Positions 53,201 to 63,577 of a DNA stretch of 64,000 bases are shown piece by piece. The number at the start of each line of letters is the position of its first letter. Within the stretch, counting starts at the first letter, position 1. The stretch spans positions 34,693,676 to 34,757,675 of the forward strand of contig OZ024902.1 in NCBI GenBank assembly GCA_964017125.1, read 5' to 3'. Under the pieces are notes generated by a model that worked only from the letters and a program-made list of their open reading frames with translations, ran no database searches and had not been told where the DNA came from. This DNA comes from Flabesymbios commensalis. Taxonomy: Eukaryota > Annelida > Polychaeta > Terebellida > Flabelligeridae. A program made the position numbers and the translations under genes.

Positions 53201-56200
53201 AGAATAAAAATGGCATTGACCTTTAAAATAATTTCAATAAATTAAAAAAAAATCAAATACAACAACAACAAGGCCCGTCGGCGACAGAAATAGGCATCAG
53301 CCTCTAATCATCGTTTTAAAAGTGAAAATCATTTGGAACAAGAGCACACTAGACAATAGCCCGCCGCTTGAAAACAGATATATCGTCCCCTTGGATATGA
53401 AAGGGTGTATCTGCCACTTTATAAAGGGGCAGATACACCCTCTAATATCCAAGGGGACGAATTTTATAGTCCAAGCAGCATAATTTCTATCCAAGAGGGC
53501 AACATATAACAATGAATATGCCCCTCACTCTTTTAGAGGATAAAGCTATTATAAAACAATGTCTGGTTGCAGTGACTTGTCTCAATACTGCTTTGCAAAG
53601 CAAAAAGGCAGCATATGTCTACGGTATTTGAAAAGTGAGCAAATAGTGCTATTTGGCCTTGCACTGCAGAGTAAGAGGCGTATATATCTCGGAATTTGCA
53701 TTTACTCACTTGGAATGTAAAAATCTTTGGTTGGGTCAACAAATTCAACATTTACTCCTGCTTGAGCAGATTTCACAATCACAAATACAAGTATATATAA
53801 TACTGATACTGTACCTAAAACAATGAAATAAAATATTCAATATGTAACTAATGCGGCATATAGAGTTTAGAAAACAACATGTTTAAAACAATATATAATT
53901 TGTGCGGACAATTGTACAAAATAAAATAATTCAAATTGATCCAGATTGTCTCTATTAAAAGTGAAAACTAAAATAGATATTGTAATCTGGTATAAATTCA
54001 TATATTGTGCATAAAACTAGTTTAACAAACTCTATTTTTTTACCTTTACATGTATTTATACATGAATAACACAATTCTGCAATGTTATTCTGCAATATTA
54101 CACTCATTCCAGTATCAGAATTTTTCAAAATAAATTGATAAAACTTACCCAGTGCATTAAATTTGGTAAAAAATGTTGGCGACTTGAAATTTATAAGAGG
54201 AACTAGACACACAAGCAAAAAGAATGGAGTGGTATGTGTGGAACTCCAGACCTTATCAAACAGGGCAACTTCCGTATGATTATGTATTCCTAAAACCAAA
54301 ACCGAAATATTTCATATTATATGTGTATTGTCGAAGATAAATTAGCTTTTAATAGATAATAGCTTTTGATACAATTACAGACAGTAGAAATTAAATAATT
54401 TTGTCTGGTTAGAATTTAAAATGTCAACAAAAAGTAGGAAATACATATCGCAAAATTATTATTTTAAGTATATAGGCCTGTAAAATGTTATGTACAAATA
54501 ATTAGGATTGTTACAAGAATAGGCATCGAAACAGTACTCCACCCTACAAAAATGTTGTCCCGAATACATGTGGCATTGCTTACATTAGCAAATATACATC
54601 TGCACATTTGATTCTACCTGATTTGACGACATTAACATTCTTACATTTCATATAACATAGGACATAGGGTTATGTATATTTAGAACAGAACAGTGTTGCA
54701 CGCTCTCAGTGTAGTGAGGCGTGATCTGGCTATTTGTCATCTATTGATGGTCATAAACATGACAAAGGACTTGCATGATGACCACTATTGCTTTGTGACT
54801 TTGTATTGTGAGTAGTTGTTGTTTATAAGTTTATTTCAAACTGCTTATTGTTTTCAGGTGATTTTGGTCAAAACTGCAAAGATCATGTTTAAACAATTCA
54901 TGATTATATAACAGAACTAGCTAACAAATCTATTTCTCTTATCTTCAATATTTATACTTCCCAAAAATGTTGACGTCACAATAAAATTATATCGGATAAC
55001 GTTAAATCAACACAAGCCGTAATTTCTGAAAGGGTCGTTAAAAATATTATCATTTGCATGTGTGGCTCTGCTGAAAATGATCAATACGACGCTGTAAGTC
55101 ACAAGTGTCCTATTTAATTTGCATGGAACTTTATAGAAATGACATCTCTTAGCCAACCCCTCCCGGTATCGGTGATCATAACCCTTAAGCAATAATCTGT
55201 GAGAAATATCTTAGAACCTAAATCTTGTTTAAATAATTATATAACTGAATGATTTAAACCATACCCTCAGTATCCACAGAAGAGAAGCTTTGATTGGCTG
55301 GTATTAAATTTGATGAATTAGGCCTATAGTCACCAGATGCCTCATCTACAATGAAGATAATCAATGATTATTGAATAAACAGCCAAAACGTTTCAGGCAA
55401 TGATATGTACAGCAGCTATTTTGAGTATCAAAGAGGTACATGTAAAGTGATGGTACTGCTTCAATACACCATTGCAAAGTACTGGTATTATTCCACAGCA
55501 TATGGGCAAAGCCCGCCACTTCAAGAATCATGTGACCCCAGCAGTGTTCTAGTTTGTAGTGACCTCCACTTTTGTTGAACTATCATTTAATTCATGCATA
55601 GACCTTTCAGAAAATGTATAGTTATCCATAGCCTAGACAAGGAAAAATGTGCTTTTGACCAATGGAATGCCATAAAAATGACATTTTTGGCACGTCGCTA
55701 GCTTGAATTTTCGTCTTAGACAGGTCACTGTTCATGAGTGGGTGCAGTTTTTGGAAGATTAATTGTTTGAATTTGACGAATATATAGTAGTAATTGTATT
55801 AAAAAAGAGAATTCCCAAAAGTAGTATATTGTTCCTTAGAAAATTGAATTTATGTTCATGTCCCCACAAAATAACAGAATACATTACATTTAAATTAGTT
55901 AGATGTTTTTATCTGCCAAAAATTTTAGGATCAACTAAATTTAGTGAGTGATGAATATGTAGTCTAACGTAAGTATACAAGAAGACATAAACAAATTATG
56001 ATATACTAAAAATGCTACTCATGCAATAATCAATAGAAACAAGCAGGCGCTATTTATTTTTTAAGAAAACAGAATTCGATACATGGACTCTGAAGATTTA
56101 GTGATATGCACACTTAACAACAAATGCCCATTTAGTTAATCACTAGGTATGTCTCCAAGCTGCAAGTAAAAAATTAGCCTGGCCACTGAACCCAGCTTTA

Positions 56201-59200
56201 CAATTGTGCAAAAAGAAAAAAATACAGAATACATTACACAAAATACGTTACCTTTCGTAACGTATTTTGATAACGTACTTTGGTAACGTATTTTGCTCTT
56301 CGCTAGAAAAATTGTGGTAATAGTGCCTTATGTTTCGTAGCAAAAATACAAAACACTTACATTTTGTTTAATACAACTATTTACTGGATATAGTGTTATC
56401 TAATATCATTACATTAACATAACATGAATTTTGTTAGTTAGGTAACGTATTTTATTAACGTATTTTGCATTTTCATTGGAAATATCAACCAACAGGCACG
56501 AAAATACAGAAACTCAGTATTTATCGCTAAAAAAATTATTAAAAGTGTGCTTAGACAAAAAAAAAACATTGATTATTCTATGTATCAGTGTGTAATAACT
56601 TCCATTATACACAACAATACAGAGTACGTTACTTTTAATTTTGCTAATGATTTTGTGCGCGGTGAAGTATAGTACAAAAATAGATACAATAAGTCTGGTA
56701 ACAATGACACACACAATTTATTTTATTGCCTAGGTTGATTTTAAACAATATTGCATGGTTATTGAACTTGTAAACACTACTGTCCTTACTAGGAAAAAAA
56801 TAAAATAAAAAACCACTAATATTTTGAAAAACCTTTATATCTTATATACTGCAATGTATAAAGACCATTCACACTCGGCAACATTGAAATTACATTAATA
56901 TATTTCATTTTGCATGTTTTTACTTTGCATAGTATTTCTACAAAAATGCTCAATACATATCAGATATTTTGGGAAATGTTTGAGCTTGTTTAAAAATGTA
57001 ACGTATTCTGTGTGCGTTTTTTGTGCTTTTAATAGTTTATTTAAAAAAATGATTGAAATTTGTGTTTTAGACTTGGTATCTCAATTTTTTAGGACAAGAA
57101 ATAATTATTTCATTATTTTAAAATAAAGTTGCAAAAAGAGGTCTAGTGAGAAGTTGATTTTTAAATTTGTAGCTTGTGGAAAAGTCTTGAAGTCGCTGGC
57201 TTTGCCCATTTGTATAATAAATGATTGATACAACTAACATATAAGGGCACACAAATTTGATCTTTAGGTGATTGCAATCACTGAATCAATCTCAACCCTT
57301 ACAGTGCGGAAATCGACTTTAGTCGTCAGAATCTGACGTCTACAGACGTCAGATTCTGAGGACTAAAGTCGATCTAAGACAATCACAATGATTTCAAATT
57401 GAAAAAACCCTTTTGGTTGCGATGTTTTTTACAATTCAGTGCTTTAGGGTTAAAATGGTATAATCCATCATAATAAAAATATTCTTCAGCTCCAGATATT
57501 ATATGTACATATACACTTGGGTATTTGAAAACCTCAACGAATAATTTTAAATATTTCCTATAATATACAAATCTTCAGGAAGTAACATACTAATGTTGTC
57601 TTTTGCACTAAAGTATATCAGCCCTTACAACAATGGTGTCCACTACAGTAGACATTCTGTGTTTTTATTAGCACCTGTAACCGGTTCGTAAAAATAAAAT
57701 ATACTTTCAATCTTGAAACACTGTAGTACATGTACTGTGCAATTGAAACTGGTCGTGAAAACGAAATTGTGAAACATTTTTCTCTCATTTCCCCCCTTTT
57801 ACCCTGATGTGGGAGAAATTGATTTCAGTCTGTGAATTCTGTTTCACCATTGGGGAAACACAATTCACGAATTTTCCCCCAATTTCCCCAGAATTTCCCC
57901 CAATTTCCCCAGAATTCCCACGAAATTCACCAATTTTCTCTGAATTTCCCCAGAATTTTCACGAAATTCACTAATTTCCCCCCGATTTCTCAATGATTCC
58001 TACTGATTCCTCCTGATTCCTTGGCAGTTTCCTGTGCAGTTTTCACTTCACAAGTGTAGCCTACAGCGTCTCTGAGCATTAGGCCTATTTTATCAATATT
58101 GTATTTAAACTATCTTTGATAATGCGGATTTCACATTATGTGAGCCAGTGAATTCTGGGGAAATTCCAGGGAATTCCGGTAAATTATGGGGAAATTCCGG
58201 GGAATTCTGGCTAATTCTGGGGAAATTCAGGGAAATTCTGGGGAAATTCAGGAAAATTCAGGGGAATTCTGGGGAAATCAGACCAAAAGCTTTTCACTAG
58301 TTTTCACTCGTTTTCCCAAGTGAGAAATACATTTCCCTGTTGAGGAAATCTAATTCCCCTAATTTCTCCAGTGGCTACCGTGAAAACTGGTGAAAATTCC
58401 GGGGGAAAAAGTGAAAGGGAATTCGCAGGGAAACGTGAATTCCCTTCCCCTTTCATTTCCCCTTCCCGTTTCAATTGCACAGTACTGTGTGTTGGATTTT
58501 TTTTTTAGCTTAGTGATCTAAGGGTTAATTTCCTGGTTTTCCTGGTAATGTTTATTGGCTTATTTTAATTTATCTGAATATCCATTAGGGAAAAAAACTA
58601 CAAACTATTAAAGAGCAAATTGGTGTCCTATTTTCTTGTCTTCCTTTCTTGTACTCTATTATCACATTTAGTTCATCAATAGATAAGTATTGTCACATCT
58701 TACCATAAATGAAAAGAACACTATTATATAAGAAGTTTGTCATGAGCACCCAGTAGACCGCAGCAGCACCAGCAAGAGATAATAGGGAAAAAACAATGCT
58801 GATGTAGTAACCCCAATTTCCTAAATAAACCTTGCATATATCAGCGAATTCATAATCTGGTTGGCCAAAATCTGAAAAGAAAAAAGCGACATAATTAATT
58901 AAATGAACAATGTAAATGCAGGCTTTAGATATACTGAGGGAAAATGACCCCACAAAAATGTCAAAAGAGCACATATTAAAAAATTCAAAAGGTTATTGAA
59001 ACAAAAATAATTTGTAAACTAGCCTAGACAACAGATTTTCAAAACTAAGTGTCACAATGTAAATTCAATCTGTGACTGACTGTTCAGGTGAGCTCTAACT
59101 TAATCTATCAATTATCGGTCAAAATAGCCTGGGAATTCAAACTATTTCAAATAGGCCGAAATGTTTTTTCCTAATTGTCGTGAATTGTGATGAATAATGA

Positions 59201-62200
59201 AGAACATAAATAACATGATGATGGAATTGAACAAAAAAATTGGCTTTAATAGCTGCATTAGTAGCATGTGGGCTTCATCAGACTGGCATTCATCGAATAG
59301 AAAAAAAGCCCTTTGAAAATGGCAAAGAAGATTTAAATAATACTAAAAGTGAAAAGGTAATAGATAATTATGTCTTTAATAAATTCACCATCATGACACT
59401 TGATCACTCTGTAAGCTGTGTAGAAGGTTATTGCCGCCATTAGAAGAAGAATGGTGATGCCAAAAGCAAATCCTGCCTGCAATAAAAGAAAAATTTACAG
59501 ATTTAGATAAAAAGTTGCTAAACGAGTATATTGTCCACATAAAATTGGCTAGATAGTTAAAATTAGTGAGTGACTTCAGCTAATTTTATGTGGACAATAC
59601 ACTCGTTCAGCAACTTTTTATCTCCATAGTCCGTCCCATTATTGGTCAAGTGTTTCAATCCGATATCCAATACAATCTCTTAAAAGGCTGGATAAAATCA
59701 CTATAAATGCTTGCAGTGTTTGTAACAAGACATGAATTGCGAGTCAGGCTCCAGCAGCCCTCCCCCAGACAGATTTGAAATCGCAAATGCTCCTTAAGCC
59801 ATTCTAAAGCTATTTATAGATAATTCTATTGAGGAAAATAATGAGGTTGATATTTTTCACCACAAATCAGGCTAGATGAGTTGTCTTTTGGTGTGTAATA
59901 ATACAGTGCAATATTTCCTTTAAAATGTGACAGATAGGCACCAAATTGAAAGAAATCCTACTAAGTACTTAATACGACAAATATGCTGAAATCTGCCAAA
60001 AACGGACACATTACAATTGCAAGCACTGTGCTTGTCTAAAATCACCTTTGAAAATTATGTGAACACAAAAACTGATTGGCTGTGAAATTACATGGTATAA
60101 AATGACTGGAATTTATTGACCAAATTCAGTACTCTTCTCTTGTGACTACATAAATCAAGTTACTTGACCATTTCTGAATCAAACAGCATACTAATACCTT
60201 ATCAATGCCAATCAATAATTACAAAATGGCTAATATTATAATAAAGAATTGGTCTGAATCACCAAAAATTACAGAAAGTGCAGTAGACTAATACAATTGC
60301 CCAAAACAGAGTTTATTTCCGTGAGGAATGAGGGGTTTGAACCCTAACCCACGTTCAGGGTTTAATTTGTTCAGTATCGCTTATAGAAAAGATACACCAT
60401 TTTGGCAAATTGTTCATGAATCTTGAAATTGATGAACGATGTATTTAATCGTTTATGATTGGAAAAACCTAAGGAATGTGGAGCATTCTTAAAATTCGCT
60501 ACACAATATATTCAAAACAAATTGAGCCCTGACGACGCTTATGGGGTCATTGGTAGGGTGACTTAATAAACCCAGAATTTGTCTAAGAAGATGACGTATA
60601 TAGTAAAATTCTCAGGAGGAGACCCAGACCCCCCCCTGGCAAGAGGGTGTTTAACCCACTCTTACACTTTTCCCCAGTGTGGCCATAGCCGTGTGGGTCG
60701 CAGTTGCACCATGGTCATGAACCTAGTACCTTCTGGTCCCCCCCCCTAAATATAAAAAAAAAAATGCCTAAAAATAACCTTAGGAGCTGCACAGACTATG
60801 TACATTATTGTATGAAATTGATAAAAAAAGTTGTTTTTTTAAGGATTCTTCTCAAAAGTTAATCAGATCACAAGAAATACCTAGAGAGCACCACATCAAA
60901 TTTGAATGCTATCCAACCAGTGATTGCTAAGTTTAGATATCGTGTTCACAAACTGTCTGGGAACAATCTTGGATGGCTGAATGCTTTATGATGCTCATTC
61001 AATGCTGTTGTATATTCACACATAATGTAATGCCTGATGGAAGTATGTGCATTAGCAGCATAGTGTCACTTATCACTAGCAATGTTTTCACACTTAACTG
61101 ATACTTATTAGTTGATTTTTAAAAGTTAGTTAAGGGAGGTTGAGATCACAAAAAAAACAATCATTCTAGCAGGGCTCTGAAATTTGTTTTGTGAATATGT
61201 AAAATACTTTATTGGAAAGGATACCAGAAAGGTAAAAATCTAAAAATCGAAATGGTAATTCAGTGCTGTTAGTTTGTAACATCTACATCAAATAAAATAC
61301 AGCGATTTATGAGGGAAGTAGGAGCCTTTTAATATTTCAGATTTTAATATGCATAAAAATCCTATCACAATATACCATTAATAAATGCAAGCAAACAATT
61401 TGATTGGTAATAATTGAAGGAGGTAATACTGTAGCATTTTGCTGACACAATAAAAATATTTGTATCATGTTTCAAAGGCTGTCTATTAAAATAGCCATAT
61501 ATATAATCAGAAATTGTCATTATTAAGTTGTTCAATGAAGAAGATTCTAGAGAGACACAAACCTCTGGACAAAGTTTTCAATCTTGAGACTTATTTGTAC
61601 ACAAAAATATTAAACATTAACCCTCAAAGCGTTGAATTTTTTTATGTAGACCAGTGGTGTTTTTTTCAATTTGAAACCATCAGAAATTTGTTAGTTAGCT
61701 CTTTCTGATTCATTTTTATTCCTATGTTATGTTATGGCCATTATAAATATTTTTACTCTTAGAGTGCGTGGATGAACTTTAGACGTCTTAAGTTGATCGC
61801 CGCGCTGTAAGGGTAAAGAAGGAAGATAAGACACAGCTACTAAAACAGTTAATTACCTGATTCAAGGCCCAAGGAATGCTTAATAAAGATGTACCCATCA
61901 TGGTGTTCCACAAAGAGAAGCTATATAAAAAGGGGAAAAATCCGATATAATACATGTATAAACATATAATTGTAATATTTAATAAATTGTGTAGGTATAT
62001 TTAATCAACTTGAAAGTTATTTTCCAAAATCATTTGATTCTAGCACTTAAAAAAAGAGTTTTTGTATATACAGTGCTCCCCCGCTGTATTGCCCCCAGTT
62101 ATAATGCCAACCCCGCCTTCTGCCAATTAAAGTGTTTGAACGGATTTCCGCCAATGTTAAATCCCGCGGCACAATGCCAACCCCGCTATTTGCCATCCGC

Positions 62201-63577
62201 CAATGGTTTTGAAGTCCCAATGTCATTTTTGTCATATGTTTTCCCTCGATCTTATTGCCAACTGGCCTAATTTATCAGACATTGTGACTGTTAAATAACA
62301 ATCGGCACCTGTAAGCTACTATGGTTCAATGCACACACACGGCAGTGGGCACAGGCTTTCACGTGTTCGGGAAAGCGTGACTGAGATAAAACACTGGGTG
62401 GGTGGACCTACTAATTGGGGTATGTAACAGAACATAAAAATAGACTTGTAAGTGACATGTCTATACTAGCAAACACGAGCAGTAAGCCCATCGTTTATTT
62501 AATCTTCGGCATTTACTATCATCAACCACTGAACCAATGTCTGACTGTTGTAGCAGACACTTATGTTGACAAAAAAGATTACAATTTAATTGTTTTTCCT
62601 TGTGTCAGTAGGCCTATATAAATTTATCAATGCGTGATGAAGCGATAATTACAATGAAATAATAATAACTCATCAGGTATGAAATCATTTGCTGGTACAT
62701 TGCTAGGCCAGCGTTGCAAACACATTTACCAATGATTGATGGAGCGATAATTACAATGAAATAATAACTCTTCAGGTACTAGATCCTTTGCTGGTACAAT
62801 ATCGGGCCAGCGTTGCAAACACTAACTGGACAACAATATTATTTTACGCAGAGATTTAGGCCCAGTGCAGATGCTAGATGAAAACTAGCCTACCACTCTT
62901 TTGACTTGAACTCAAGGTGGAAGTCAAAACATAACATGAAGCAGAGTAGGTTAACAATATCATCGGGTTCAGTGAGTGTGATGCACACTCACATTACCTG
63001 ATGACATATAACACTTCATTGTCCCACACGTGGTGTGAACGGAATGTCACACCTATTGTTTGTAAACACAGTGGCGCCTCTGATATATTCATCTGATCGC
63101 AAGAATTGGCATAGGGCCTAATTATAAATTTATTTAACCCGAATTGAAATACCAATGTCTATTAAGTGTTTTTTTTTGTGCATTAGCAAATCTAATTTTT
63201 ATGTATAGTGCTTTAAATAAAACAATATTATATAGGGCCTACTTTACTTTTCTGTATTAATATAAACAAAATAAGTGAGAACACTAAATATGTATCAGAA
63301 TTAATGTTAATAGCTCTCATATATTCAAAGCCTTAAATCACCTCCCTCACCATAATGCCACCCCGCCATAATGCCACAAAATTGCAGAGTCCCAATGTTG
63401 GTGTTATATAGAGGTAGTACTGTATATTTAAAATGTGCATTGTGTACAACTTACATGCATGATGACATTACAAATTTGCAAATTATCTTACATGGTAATT
63501 ATACTATTCTGTTGACCGCCTTGTTTCACTGGAATGACCAAGAAGTATTCCGATGGTACTATATGATTGGGCATAAT
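50024..63577 (-). CDS. SLC38A9: Lysosomal arginine sensor SLC38A9, 5' end outside window
   Basis: SLC38A9 is an 11-helix amino-acid transporter of the lysosomal membrane that reports luminal arginine to mTORC1 through Ragulator-Rag. Twelve minus-strand exons are visible, read downward: 63577-63492, 61920-61857, 59476-59389, 58871-58704, 55345-55265, 54289-54149, 53814-53710, 52701-52595, 52468-52364, 52031-51883, 50589-50500 and 50201-50024. All junctions are GT-AG and keep phase, giving 453 residues and TGA. Hallmarks are [14 protein letters not shown] in helix 1, [33 protein letters not shown] with [13 protein letters not shown], and FSGAACGL near the C-terminus, each close to human. About the first 80 residues, which in human bind Ragulator, lie beyond 64000. 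Confidence 0.95.
50500..50589 (-). CDS. SLC38A9: SLC38A9 exon, helix 9
   Basis: [20 protein letters not shown] then [11 protein letters not shown], matching human [20 protein letters not shown] and CFYPNIGGIIR. Starts and ends within split codons (Ser, Arg). Acceptor TTTTGTTGTAG, donor GTGAGT. Confidence 0.94.
   Translation of the reverse strand, partial: LETCVRCECLRPCYLPTFCCVLSKCGSYY
50738..51637. mobile_element. TA-flanked Tc1/pogo-like MITE, 0.9 kb, carrying an X-box
   Basis: Left end CAGTAGAACCGGCTATGAGC, right end (reverse complement) CAGTAGAACCTGCTATGAGC, TA at 50736-50737 and 51638-51639. It includes two tandem copies of the palindrome TCCGAGCCCAGCTCGGA (about 50807 and 50851). No transposase. 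In the SLC38A9 intron before the penultimate exon. Confidence 0.9.
51312..51325. promoter_or_regulatory. Perfect RFX X-box sequence
   Basis: GTTACCATGGCAAC is the symmetric consensus bound by RFX factors, the master regulators of ciliary genes. It lies inside the 50738-51637 element, far from the known promoters, so function is unproven. Confidence 0.45.
51688..51713. repeat. (TA)n microsatellite
   Basis: Run of TA dinucleotides just outside the right end of the 50738-51637 element. Confidence 0.8.
51883..52031 (-). CDS. SLC38A9: SLC38A9 exon, helix 8
   Basis: [20 protein letters not shown] then [20 protein letters not shown] and FGSIYP, matching human [20 protein letters not shown] and [20 protein letters not shown]. 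Acceptor TCTTTTCAG, donor CCCAG/GTAAAG, ends in phase 2. Confidence 0.95.
52364..52468 (-). CDS. SLC38A9: SLC38A9 exon, helix 7
   Basis: [20 protein letters not shown] then [15 protein letters not shown], matching human [20 protein letters not shown] and LVFASFPSPPLSKD. Phase 0 at both ends, donor GAT/GTATGT. Confidence 0.94.
52595..52701 (-). CDS. SLC38A9: SLC38A9 exon, helix 6
   Basis: [20 protein letters not shown] then [15 protein letters not shown], matching human [20 protein letters not shown] and CIITLLKNNKKQENN. Acceptor TTTTTTTTCAG, donor AAT/GTGAGT, phase 0. Confidence 0.95.
53067..53212. repeat. Small TIR element, TTTATTCTAATAAA ends
   Basis: CTGTATTTATTCTAATAAAT at the left and ATTTATTAGAATAAAAATGG at the right are inverse. 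About 145 bp in an SLC38A9 intron. Confidence 0.6.
53384..53459. repeat. Mini-hairpin element, copy 3
   Basis: CGTCCCCTTGGATATGAAAG mirrors TCTAATATCCAAGGGGACG, with GTGTATCTGCCACTTTATAA and its inverse inside. Confidence 0.85.
53710..53814 (-). CDS. SLC38A9: SLC38A9 exon, helix 5
   Basis: [20 protein letters not shown] then [15 protein letters not shown], matching human [20 protein letters not shown]. Acceptor TTGTTTTAG, donor CCAA/GTGAGT, ends in phase 1. Confidence 0.94.
54149..54289 (-). CDS. SLC38A9: SLC38A9 exon, end of luminal loop and helix 4
   Basis: [20 protein letters not shown] carries a third sequon (NHT), then [20 protein letters not shown] and FTKFNALG (human [20 protein letters not shown]). 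Acceptor GGTTTTAG, donor GTAAGT, ends in phase 1. Confidence 0.94.
55265..55345 (-). CDS. SLC38A9: SLC38A9 exon, luminal loop
   Basis: [20 protein letters not shown] then FSSVDTE: a polar loop with two N-glycosylation sequons (NSS, NQS). The loop is not conserved in sequence with human but occupies the same place and is shorter. Acceptor CATTGTAG, donor GAGG/GTATGG. It is bridged in frame on both sides. Confidence 0.82.
56238..57010. repeat. TAACGTATTTT motif cluster
   Basis: The palindrome AAAATACGTTACCTTTCGTA with ACGTATTTT is followed by further TAACGTATTTTG words at about 56285, 56442, 56456 and 56999. Irregular spacing in an SLC38A9 intron. Confidence 0.55.
57293..57453 (-). mobile_element. 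MITE family A, reversed
   Basis: AACCCTTACAGTGCGGAAAT, the hairpin TCTGACGTCTACAGACGTCA, GATTTCAAATTGAAAAAACC and CAGTGCTTTAGGGTTAA. The middle third is deleted. Confidence 0.8.
57732..58485. mobile_element. TIR element filled with GGGGAATTC arrays that change strand
   Basis: Ends GTACTGTGCAATTGAAAC and (reverse complement) GTACTGTGCAATTGAAAC are identical. From 57786 to 57990 the interior is AATTTCCCC repeats. From 58145 to 58275 it is GGGGAAATTC repeats, the opposite strand. About 755 bp in an SLC38A9 intron. Confidence 0.85.
58704..58871 (-). CDS. SLC38A9: SLC38A9 exon, helix 3
   Basis: [40 protein letters not shown] and YNSVLFIYG, matching human [20 protein letters not shown] and VYWVLMSNFLFNTGKFIF. 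Acceptor CTTTTCAG, donor GTAAGA, ends in phase 1. Confidence 0.95.
59389..59476 (-). CDS. SLC38A9: SLC38A9 exon, helix 2
   Basis: [20 protein letters not shown] then AYRVIKCHD, matching human [20 protein letters not shown] and CYRVVKS. Acceptor TATTGCAG, donor GATG/GTGAAT, phase 1. An inverted repeat of about 117 bases lies 30 bases upstream in the intron. Confidence 0.92.
59506..59622. repeat. Foldback hairpin, about 45-base arms
   Basis: GATAAAAAGTTGCTAAACGA, TATTGTCCACATAAAATT on the left mirror AATTTTATGTGGACAATA and CACTCGTTCAGCAACTTTTT. It is 30 bases upstream (minus sense) of an SLC38A9 exon. Confidence 0.88.
60356..60531. mobile_element. Short TIR element CAGGGTTYAATTTGT, copy 2
   Basis: Left CAGGGTTTAATTTGTTCAGT, right AACAAATTGAGCCCTG. 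Interior shares GTGGAGCATTCTT with 36533-36692. Confidence 0.75.
61617..61816 (+). mobile_element. TTAA-flanked MITE, family A
   Basis: TTAACCCTCAAAGCGTTGAA to CGCCGCGCTGTAAGGGTAAA, hairpin shortened. It ends about 40 bases from an SLC38A9 exon. Confidence 0.78.
61857..61920 (-). CDS. SLC38A9: SLC38A9 exon with helix 1 substrate motif
   Basis: Encodes [20 protein letters not shown], nearly identical to human [20 protein letters not shown]. The unwound NTMMGTS stretch contacts arginine in structures of the family. Completes a phase-2 Ile codon, ends in phase 0, donor CAG/GTAATT. Confidence 0.95.
62071..63422. mobile_element. TA-flanked Tc1/pogo-like non-autonomous element, 1.35 kb
   Basis: Left CAGTGCTCCCCCGCTGTATT, right (reverse complement) CAGTACTACCTCTATATAAC, TA on both sides. 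TAATGCCAMCCCCGCC-type words recur near both ends. A tandem pair with unit about 105 bp (GCGATAATTACAATGAAATA to GGCCAGCGTTGCAAACAC) lies at 62632-62822. No transposase seen. Confidence 0.78.
63492..63577 (-). CDS. SLC38A9: SLC38A9 first visible exon (N-plug region and helix 1 start)
   Basis: [20 protein letters not shown] aligns with human [20 protein letters not shown], then QNSIITI for KNTSLVTIF. This is the segment just before helix 1 that acts as the N-plug in the zebrafish structure. It is shorter and diverged here. Acceptor TTTTTTTTAG, donor GTAAGA, ends in phase 2. Confidence 0.88.

Noticed and set aside
60333-60355. tRNA-like GGGTTTGAACCCTAACCC
   Set aside because: No matching acceptor, D or anticodon arms around it.
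62010-62270. Overlapping ORFs on both strands
   Set aside because: Inside the end of a TA-flanked element; no transposase motif.
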